NCBI GenBank assembly: GCA_030679025.1
Contig: JAUXTV010000132.1
Span: forward strand, 1 to 5,949
Direction: 5' to 3'
DNA from: Candidatus Woesearchaeota archaeon
GTDB lineage: Archaea > Nanobdellota > Nanobdellia > SCGC-AAA011-G17 > UBA489
DNA length: 5,949 nucleotides
The notes under the pieces are model-generated. The model made no database searches and was not told the origin of the DNA. It worked only from the letters and a program-made list of their open reading frames with translations. The translations under genes were made by a program, and so were the position numbers. Positions 1 to 4,946 of this stretch are shown piece after piece (the stretch's first letter is position 1; every line of letters begins with the position of its first letter).

Positions 1-12
1 ATCTTTATTGTA

Positions 13-177
13 CTATCTGCTCAAGGCTTTCGCAGTAAGACGTGGATTGACATAAAGAAGATGACATCTCCTGCAGCGAACTACTTCGAGTCCATCTTTG
101 GTAAATCTAGGTTCTGCATCATCTGCTCGGCATAATAAGCACTGTACAGCTTCCAAATCTGAGGATGAAAAAGACAT
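13..177 (-). CDS. Zinc-ribbon N-terminus of a SAM methyltransferase, interrupted by in-frame TAG
   Basis: The frame reads 54 residues from the ATG at 175-177 to a TAG at 13-15. It contains two CxxC pairs, C13-LL-C16 and C35-RR-C38, followed by LLYVNPRLT (residues 40-48). This is the N-terminal zinc-ribbon pattern (CxxC...RCxxCxLxYvnPRpt) that precedes the Rossmann methyltransferase domain in many sugar or surface-glycan methyltransferases. After the TAG the same frame gives Y-N-K-D up to the window edge. Family members usually have a Tyr-Tyr-Asn/acidic stretch at this point, so the TAG sits where tyrosine (TAT/TAC) is expected, one base away. The catalytic domain would lie left of the window. 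The start is 16 bases after the glycosyltransferase stop, with no Shine-Dalgarno sequence but with a TATA-like box 22 bases upstream. Options are a nonsense-mutated gene, a sequence error, readthrough, or a genuine 54-residue zinc-binding protein. Family assignment is fairly sure; intactness is not. Confidence 0.62.
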   Translation of the reverse strand: MSFSSSDLEAVQCLLCRADDAEPRFTKDGLEVVRCRRCHLLYVNPRLTAKALSR

Positions 178-193
178 AGGTAAAAAGGCGGAA

Positions 194-1381
194 TTACTGT
201 TTAAAAATCTTCTCTAGAATAGTAAGGTTAAATTTGTCCCAGGTATATTTGCGTAAGACTTCTCGTCGATTATAAGCTCCCATTTTTTTCAGAAGCTGTG
301 GTCTTTGAAGAAGAGATCGAATAGTTTTTTGAAGTTCTGGAATGTCAGTCTCGCAAACAGTATAGCCATTAAAATCATTTTTTACAAGTTCTCGAAGTTG
401 AGGGTAATCACTTGCAATCACAGTCTTGCCACAAGATTTGTATTCATGGAGTTTTATAGGAGAATAGTAGTAGCCAAAAAGTTGAAAGGGAAGATAATTG
501 CGATCAAAAAGAGCAAAACAAATATCGCTTGCATTGATATACTTAGGAACTTCTTTTAAAGGAATTTTACCAACGAAAAAAACAGATTTAGTAAGTCGTA
601 GGCGTTTAGTTAAACTCATAAGGGAATTTACTTGTTCACCTTTTCCAACCATAAGCAGTTTGGCAGATTTTTCATGACGTACAACTTGCGCAAAAGCGCG
701 AAGAAGAGAGTCACAAGCATGCCAGCGAGAAAAGCTTCCAACATAGAGGAGTGTTTTCCCTGGTGTAAGATCGTAAGTAGAGACTAAGGAAGGATCAGGT
801 GGTTGTGGACTAAATACATCAGGATCTGCCCCATAATGAATCAAGAGTACATGAGGATGAGAAATACCATCAAGTGATGATTTATGAGTAAGAGTAACAA
901 AGCTGCTGCAACGTAAAATAAAGGAATGCCAAGCAAAGAGAAGAGTATAGAGCAAAGAAGATTTCTTGAATACACCCAAGGCAACAGGAACTCCTAAAAT
1001 AGGTTCATTAAGTTCATAAACAGTTTTTTTTCGAAAAAGAAAACCAGTCACGATAGCTCCACCGCCAAAAATACGTCCTCGTTCATAGACTAAAGAAATG
1101 TTTCGAAAGAAAAAGAGGAAAAGAGAAAAGAGAAAAGGATAAAGAAAATAGCAAAGAACGCGAAGAAAAGAAACTGAGGGAATGGGAAAACGATAGATAG
1201 TAAGATTAGGACGGCATTCAAGAAAGGGTTGTCCTTTGCTATGCTTACAAAGTAGAAAAACATGTTTACAAAGAGTAGACAAAGAGAGTGCTGCCTCTCC
1301 TACATGTGTTGATCCGCCATGGGTTCCAGGATAGTCCACATCAAGTGCTGAATAAAGAACTTGAACTGAAGAGAGTTTCAT
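194..1381 (-). CDS. Family 4 (GT-B) glycosyltransferase
   Basis: A 395-residue protein, normal length for GT4, predicted to transfer a sugar from a nucleotide-sugar donor at the cytoplasmic membrane face. The N-terminal Rossmann domain has the glycine-rich loop GGSTHVGEA (22-30) and a hydrophobic, Phe/Leu-rich stretch (71-92) that may contact membrane. VYERGRIFGGG (98-108) and YELNEP (122-127) follow. The C-terminal donor domain begins near HYGADPDVF (182-190), then LLYVGSFSRW (211-220), LLMVGKGEQ (242-250), and the donor-binding block SPIKLHEYKSCGKTVIAS (307-324). E313 matches the second Glu of the EX7E motif; the first is replaced by Y305, as seen in other SPxKxxEY-type members. Donor and acceptor sugars cannot be assigned. 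The ATG at 1381 is supported by a TATA-like box 21 bases upstream; TAA stop at 194-196. It lies 51 bases after the methyltransferase stop, with its own promoter. Arginine codons are 19 CGN to 1 AGA by hand count, unlike the rightward genes. Confidence 0.88.
   Translation of the reverse strand: MKLSSVQVLYSALDVDYPGTHGGSTHVGEAALSLSTLCKHVFLLCKHSKGQPFLECRPNLTIYRFPIPSVSFLRVLCYFLYPFLFSLFLFFFRNISLVYERGRIFGGGAIVTGFLFRKKTVYELNEPILGVPVALGVFKKSSLLYTLLFAWHSFILRCSSFVTLTHKSSLDGISHPHVLLIHYGADPDVFSPQPPDPSLVSTYDLTPGKTLLYVGSFSRWHACDSLLRAFAQVVRHEKSAKLLMVGKGEQVNSLMSLTKRLRLTKSVFFVGKIPLKEVPKYINASDICFALFDRNYLPFQLFGYYYSPIKLHEYKSCGKTVIASDYPQLRELVKNDFNGYTVCETDIPELQKTIRSLLQRPQLLKKMGAYNRREVLRKYTWDKFNLTILEKIFKQ
198..207 (-). 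promoter_or_regulatory. TATA-like box of the zinc-ribbon gene
   Basis: On the minus strand this reads TTTTTAAACA. Its TTTAAA core (200-205) ends 22 bases before the ATG at 177, which suits an archaeal leaderless start. It lies inside the last codons of the upstream glycosyltransferase. AT-rich boxes also occur by chance, but the spacing agrees with the four other unoverlapped starts here. Confidence 0.45.
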
Positions 1382-1400
1382 GAGAAAAAGACTGTAGTGT

Positions 1401-1410
1401 TGTTTAAATG
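1401..1410 (-). promoter_or_regulatory. TATA-like box of the leftward GT4 gene
   Basis: On the minus strand this reads CATTTAAACA. The TTTAAA core (1403-1408) ends 21 bases before the ATG at 1381. No Shine-Dalgarno sequence is seen before that ATG (the upstream stretch is pyrimidine-rich), so a leaderless mRNA is likely. The TTTAAACA string also occurs in the box of the zinc-ribbon gene. Confidence 0.5.
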
Positions 1411-1420
1411 CCTTACGTCA

Positions 1421-1430
1421 AGCAAAAACT
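1421..1430 (-). terminator. Possible T-tract terminator after the methyltransferase gene
   Basis: Five T residues on the minus strand (1424-1428) lie 4 bases past the TAG stop at 1433-1435. Archaeal RNA polymerase can terminate at oligo-T without a hairpin, and none is seen. Short T-runs are common in this composition, so the call is weak. It would fit the separate promoter just downstream. Confidence 0.22.
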
Positions 1431-1432
1431 AC

Positions 1433-2185
1433 CTATTTCTTCTTGCAAACAGCAATAAGGCGAAGAGAGGTGTTGGGGTCTCCATTTGCTAAATGCTTCT
1501 TATAATAAGATTGTAAAGAAACAAGGCCTCGTTGAATAAAAGGAAGCTTTTTTCTAAAGGGAAAAAGAAGATAGCAGATCTTTTTAAGAAAAAGATAAAC
1601 AGATCTTTTATAGCCAGTATTGGAATCTCCGAGAAGCTGAACAATGGTAAAATAAGAAGATAATGTTGCAGTTAAATGATTGGGAGTAAAGTGTTGGTAG
1701 TGTTTGTCTGCTAATGGTTGATTAGTTGTCGGAACAGTAATAATAAATATGCTATGTTTATGCATGATATTAGCAATACTCTTGAGAACCAAAGGAATAC
1801 GTTCTGGAATAATATGTTCTAAAGTTTCTATTAAAACAACAGCATCAAATTGTTGCTTAAAGCGAAGATGTTCTATATTTTGAACAGAAAAAGGAACTTC
1901 TGGATTAAACGCCTTGGCAAATTGGAGAGCACGTTCTGAATAATCAACTCCCGTTACTGTAAACCCCTCTTTCTTGAGTTCATAACAAAAACGACCATCT
2001 CCACAACCTGTATCAAGAACAGATTTACAATGATAAGACTTTAATAAATGTTTAACAGTTTGAAGATAATTGAGATATTCTATGTGCCAAAGATAAGTGT
2101 ATTCAGGAACAGACAAGTCCAAATAATGATAAGGAAAAAAATATCCAGCTTCCTGATGTGATTGCTGTTGTGTTAGTGAACGCAT
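1433..2185 (-). CDS. Class I SAM-dependent methyltransferase
   Basis: A 250-residue Rossmann-fold methyltransferase. Motif I is VLDTGCGDGRF (56-66), the SAM-binding glycine-rich loop. Motif II is GVDYS (79-83), with D81 expected to bind the SAM ribose hydroxyls. NIEHLRF (103-109) leads to FDAVVLIETLEHI (113-125), the motif IV region with the E120-xx-EH pattern of the UbiG/Methyltransf_11/23 type. IITVPTTNQPLADKHYQHFT (148-167) is the usual strand-5 region with conserved His residues. The N-terminal FFPYHYLD (16-23) resembles methyltransferases found in glycan clusters. The C-terminus is basic and aromatic (196-232), perhaps membrane- or partner-binding. The substrate is unknown; a sugar or lipid-linked glycan is inferred only from neighbours. 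A TATA-like box lies 21 bases before the ATG and no Shine-Dalgarno sequence is present. The stop is TAG at 1433-1435, followed 12 bases later by TGA. Arginine codons are mostly CGN (7 of 9). Confidence 0.88.
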   Translation of the reverse strand: MRSLTQQQSHQEAGYFFPYHYLDLSVPEYTYLWHIEYLNYLQTVKHLLKSYHCKSVLDTGCGDGRFCYELKKEGFTVTGVDYSERALQFAKAFNPEVPFSVQNIEHLRFKQQFDAVVLIETLEHIIPERIPLVLKSIANIMHKHSIFIITVPTTNQPLADKHYQHFTPNHLTATLSSYFTIVQLLGDSNTGYKRSVYLFLKKICYLLFPFRKKLPFIQRGLVSLQSYYKKHLANGDPNTSLRLIAVCKKK

Positions 2186-2205
2186 AAAAAGAAAGCAGAA
2201 AAACT

Positions 2206-2218
2206 ATTTATAAGGTTT
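2206..2218 (-). promoter_or_regulatory. TATA box and BRE-like element of the methyltransferase gene
   Basis: On the minus strand this reads AAACCTTATAAAT. The TTATAAA core (2207-2213) ends 21 bases before the ATG at 2185, and the AAACC before it is a possible TFB-recognition element. It forms the left arm of the divergent promoter region. It is the best TATA-box match in the window. Confidence 0.55.
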
Positions 2219-2251
2219 ATGCAAGGATCAATAGAAAAGAAGAAATAACAC

Positions 2252-2272
2252 TTAAAGGAAACATTTATAGCC
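2252..2272 (+). promoter_or_regulatory. TATA box and BRE-like element of the membrane protein gene
   Basis: AAAGGAAAC (2254-2262) precedes TTTATAGCC (2264-2272). The TTTATA core is centred about 26 bases before the ATG at 2293, with 23 bases between box and ATG. This is the classic archaeal spacing for transcription starting at or very near the start codon. The AAAGG...TTTAWAGCC arrangement recurs before the GT9 gene. Confidence 0.52.
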
Positions 2273-2292
2273 CTAAATAAAGAAAAAAGAGT

Positions 2293-3783
2293 ATGGAAAT
2301 CAGTAAGATTAATTGGAAAAAATGGACTATTGGAGCATCGATTGTTCTCTTAGCAATAACTCTGATTATTAGATTGCTTGATTTTGCAAAAATTACAAAA
2401 TACTTTCCAACAGACAATATCAATGATATCAGTTCTTACATGGCACAACTTTTTTTCTTAGATGCCTGCGGTTTTCATCAAATGTGTCAATATTGGTATA
2501 ATGGATTTACAGCATTTCTCTTTACGCCTCCGGGCTGGTATTGGTTTGCATATCCTTGGTATGTTATGTCTGGAGATGTCAAGATTGCAACATTCATCGC
2601 AGTGATAATCACATTAATCATTGCTTTTGTGTTTATTTATAAATTTGGTAAACACTTGAACATCAAACCTTGGTTAAGAGTATTGTTTTTTCTAATCGTA
2701 TTTGCAAATGCTAACGCCATTAGAGGATTTCTCAGAACAGGAAGACCGCACGAGATGCTGGCTTGGGTATGGTTCATTATGTTATTCTGGATATTAATCT
2801 ATTACAAAGATAAGAAAATTGACGCAAAGATATATTGGACATCCCTAGTGTTTGCCGCTATTATTCTTACTTATGTAGCTGTCGCGATTTTCGCTGCAAT
2901 GCTTTTCCTTGGTTTCGTACTTTGTAAAAAAGGAAGTGAAAGATTTAAAGCAATGAGTGCTGCAGTCATAGGATTTCTACTAACAACATTCTGGTCTATA
3001 CCTTATGTAATTAATCTGGGAGATAGTGTTGTAACTTCATTAGAACAAGGAAGATGGTTATTAATGTTCCAAAAAGAATTGTTGTTAAAACAGGCAGGTG
3101 CTTTCATATTTCCGTTAATATTTTTGATATTATTCTACATCATGTGGAAAGAAAGAAAAGAAAAAACAACACTGTATTTCTTTGCACCACTAATAGTATT
3201 AGCTATAGCATTTGCAACAAGAATTACTGCATTTATTCCTGCATTAAAGGATATTTTTCCTAGTCCTTATTTTTCACTCTTCATTATACTTGGAGCATAT
3301 TGTCTCATGCAAATAGTTAACGAACCAAAGGGAAATAAAACGTTCTTATATCTGGGTGTCTTTGCTGCCATAGTCATAAGTTGTAGTATTGCTCTTTTCT
3401 ATACTGTCTATTTTGAAGTTCCAAATGAAGAAGTACAAGATTTGCTCGAACTTATTCCAAAAATTGAGGAGAGATATGCTTTGTTTGGTCTACCACCAAG
3501 CATTTATCCAAAAGCAATTGTAGCTTATGCTGCAATCTATCATCAAAAAAGTACATACAACGGGCATTATATTCATGTAAAAAATAAAGAGTATAAGCAA
3601 GAGATAGAATTACTAAGTCAAGCACACGTAAAAAGAGATTGTAAGCAATTCACAGAAAAAATGGAAATATTAGAAACAACTGAAGTAATAGGAAAAGAAA
3701 GTTGTAGTTTCTTTGAACAGTGTGGTTTTTCTTTAAAGGCAGAAAATGGTGGCTTTTGTCTCTATAGCCAGAAAGCGGCTTAG
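2293..3783 (+). CDS. Polytopic membrane protein, GT-C-like glycosyltransferase candidate
   Basis: A 496-residue protein with about ten hydrophobic segments (near 12-28, 75-92, 98-116, 127-144, 153-170, 183-209, 219-238, 266-284, 293-310, 325-341, 350-371). The short basic N-terminus suggests a cytoplasmic start. The first non-cytoplasmic loop then carries PTDNINDISSYM (39-50), whose D41 and D45 resemble the acidic loop-1 site of GT-C enzymes, and C59 and C65. An aromatic block TPPGWYWFAYPW (78-89) and FLRTGRPHEML (146-156) look like conserved family blocks. GT-C enzymes transfer sugars from polyprenyl-phosphate donors on the outer face; the closest family I can suggest is the YfhO/PTPS-related GT-C type. 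Residues 372-496 form a soluble domain I do not recognise, with C450, C471, C477 and C489. All 11 arginines use AGA. The TAG stop is followed by TAA 9 bases later. The role is inferred from topology and neighbours; a flippase or polymerase is a less likely alternative. Confidence 0.68.
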   Translation: MEISKINWKKWTIGASIVLLAITLIIRLLDFAKITKYFPTDNINDISSYMAQLFFLDACGFHQMCQYWYNGFTAFLFTPPGWYWFAYPWYVMSGDVKIATFIAVIITLIIAFVFIYKFGKHLNIKPWLRVLFFLIVFANANAIRGFLRTGRPHEMLAWVWFIMLFWILIYYKDKKIDAKIYWTSLVFAAIILTYVAVAIFAAMLFLGFVLCKKGSERFKAMSAAVIGFLLTTFWSIPYVINLGDSVVTSLEQGRWLLMFQKELLLKQAGAFIFPLIFLILFYIMWKERKEKTTLYFFAPLIVLAIAFATRITAFIPALKDIFPSPYFSLFIILGAYCLMQIVNEPKGNKTFLYLGVFAAIVISCSIALFYTVYFEVPNEEVQDLLELIPKIEERYALFGLPPSIYPKAIVAYAAIYHQKSTYNGHYIHVKNKEYKQEIELLSQAHVKRDCKQFTEKMEILETTEVIGKESCSFFEQCGFSLKAENGGFCLYSQKAA

Positions 3784-3793
3784 ACTGACAGAT

Positions 3794-3809
3794 AAAGGTT
3801 TTTAAAGCC
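3794..3809 (+). promoter_or_regulatory. TATA-like box and BRE-like element of the GT9 gene
   Basis: AAAGG (3794-3798) is followed by TTTAAAGCC (3801-3809). The TTTAAA core ends 21 bases before the ATG at 3828, in the 44-base gap after the membrane protein gene. It matches the promoter before 2293 (TTTATAGCC). No Shine-Dalgarno sequence is present at 3828. The GT9-GT4 pair is therefore probably a separate transcript, though readthrough from upstream is possible. Confidence 0.48.
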
Positions 3810-3827
3810 AATCTAATTCTTGGTAAG

Positions 3828-4946
3828 ATGCCAATACATCCCTTAAGACGTATAGAAGACAAGCTACGTGATAAAGTAGTGCAATTAGATTATCTGCTCT
3901 ATCTAGTGTTAAATCCATTTAAATTCAAAAAATTTCCTCAAAAAGTAAATAGGATACTGATTATAGAGATGTTGCAACTAGGAGACTTCGTTGTAGCTAC
4001 ACCAACTTTTAAGGCTCTTCGAGAAAAATATAAAAATGCTAAAATAGACATTCTGATTAAACCAGAAACAAAACTTTTAGCAGAAGGCAACAAAAATATT
4101 GATGAGATAATTATACATAAAAGTTGGAAAGAAACAGTACAAAAAATTAAAGAAAAAAAATATGATCTGGGAATAATTCTGCATCCAGGTTCTTTCAAAA
4201 TAAGTTCCTTGCTACTCTTAGGAGGAGTAAAATATCGTGTTGGTGCAACAAAAGTAGGTATGTTTTCAGGCAAGGGCTTCTTTTTGAATAAAAAAGTGAA
4301 ACCAAATCTGAAATGGCAGCATAAAATGGAAGATAATTTAGATGTTCTTCGAGCAATGAACATACATCCAAAAGAAAAACCGAAACTAGAAATCGCTCTT
4401 GATGCAAAAGCTGAAAAAATTGTAAAGAAATTCCTTAATCATTGGAAAGGAAAGAAGATAATTATGCATACTGCATCTAAAAGCCCATCCAACCGATGGA
4501 TTCCAGAAAGATTTGCAAGACTTGCCGATATACTAATAACAAAATATAAAGCAACAATCCTGTTCACAGGAGCAAAAGAAGATCATCATGATATAGAATA
4601 TATAAGAAAAAATATCAGACAAAAAGAAAAGACACATAATCTTGCAGGAAGAACAACTTTACAACAACTAGTAGCTTTAGCAGATCAAGTAAATCTTATT
4701 ATTACTGTCGATACTTCCATGACCCATATTGCTTCGACTACAAAAACACCTATAGTAGTGTTATTCGGGCGCGACATCCCTACGTGTTGGGGTCCAACTT
4801 CTAAAAAAAGCACTTATATTTGGAAAGAAAAAGAAGCTTGTGTTGGGTGTCGAAGAACATATTGTGTGTATAAGAAAAATTATGAATGTATGCGTTCCAT
4901 TTACGAAAGTGATGTAGTAGCAAAAGTTGCAGAGGTATTCCCATGA
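3828..4946 (+). CDS. Family 9 (heptosyltransferase-like) glycosyltransferase
   Basis: A 372-residue GT-B enzyme of the GT9 family, whose bacterial members add heptose to lipopolysaccharide core. Residues 43-60, ILIIEMLQLGDFVVATPT, match the family N-terminal block; D53 is the usual acidic residue of the GD motif. LREKYKNAKIDIL (64-76) follows. The donor domain has IIMHTASKSPSNRWIPERFA (211-230), ILFTGAKEDH (244-253), NLAGRTTLQQLVALA (271-285) and the signature TVDTSMTHIA (293-302) with D295, S297 and H300, then TPIVVLFG (307-314). A cysteine-rich tail has C338, C341, C346 and C354, a pattern seen in part of this family. About 38 residues precede the core; they are basic and amphipathic, as in many longer GT9 proteins, and the TATA box supports this start over an internal one. 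The sugar need not be heptose, since archaea lack lipopolysaccharide. The stop TGA overlaps the next start (ATGA), implying coupled translation. Arginine codons are mixed AGA and CGN. Confidence 0.88.
   Translation: MPIHPLRRIEDKLRDKVVQLDYLLYLVLNPFKFKKFPQKVNRILIIEMLQLGDFVVATPTFKALREKYKNAKIDILIKPETKLLAEGNKNIDEIIIHKSWKETVQKIKEKKYDLGIILHPGSFKISSLLLLGGVKYRVGATKVGMFSGKGFFLNKKVKPNLKWQHKMEDNLDVLRAMNIHPKEKPKLEIALDAKAEKIVKKFLNHWKGKKIIMHTASKSPSNRWIPERFARLADILITKYKATILFTGAKEDHHDIEYIRKNIRQKEKTHNLAGRTTLQQLVALADQVNLIITVDTSMTHIASTTKTPIVVLFGRDIPTCWGPTSKKSTYIWKEKEACVGCRRTYCVYKKNYECMRSIYESDVVAKVAEVFP
4931..4936 (+). promoter_or_regulatory. Shine-Dalgarno sequence of the second GT4 gene
   Basis: AGAGGT lies 6 bases before the ATG at 4943, inside the end of the GT9 gene. 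The GAGGT core suits pairing with the 3' end of 16S rRNA. It is the only convincing ribosome-binding site in the window and fits a gene inside an operon; it fixes the start within the ATGA overlap. Confidence 0.7.

Noticed and set aside
13..15. General reassignment of TAG to an amino acid
   Set aside because: Two intact-looking genes end naturally at TAG (1433-1435 and 3781-3783), with only 4-codon or shorter extensions before the next stop, so one suspicious TAG does not support a changed code.
305..559. 84-residue open frame on the + strand
   Set aside because: It lies antisense inside the well-supported GT4 gene, shows no recognisable domain, and has a lysine-rich composition expected from the purine-rich strand.
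3054..3263. 69-residue + strand frame within the membrane protein gene
   Set aside because: Wrong frame of a gene with clear membrane segments; no motif or start signal of its own.
3798..3809. Palindrome-like GGTTTTTAAAGCC as a hairpin terminator
   Set aside because: The symmetry is imperfect, leaves no loop of usable size, and is better explained as the TATA box of the GT9 gene.
3650..3862. 70-residue minus-strand frame across the membrane protein/GT9 junction
   Set aside because: It overlaps two supported genes and the promoter before 3828; the hydrophobic tail reflects antisense composition.
3938..4407. Two minus-strand frames (141 and 70 residues) antisense to the GT9 gene
   Set aside because: The GT9 frame carries the full family signature; the antisense frames are Ser/Phe/Leu-rich without any motif.
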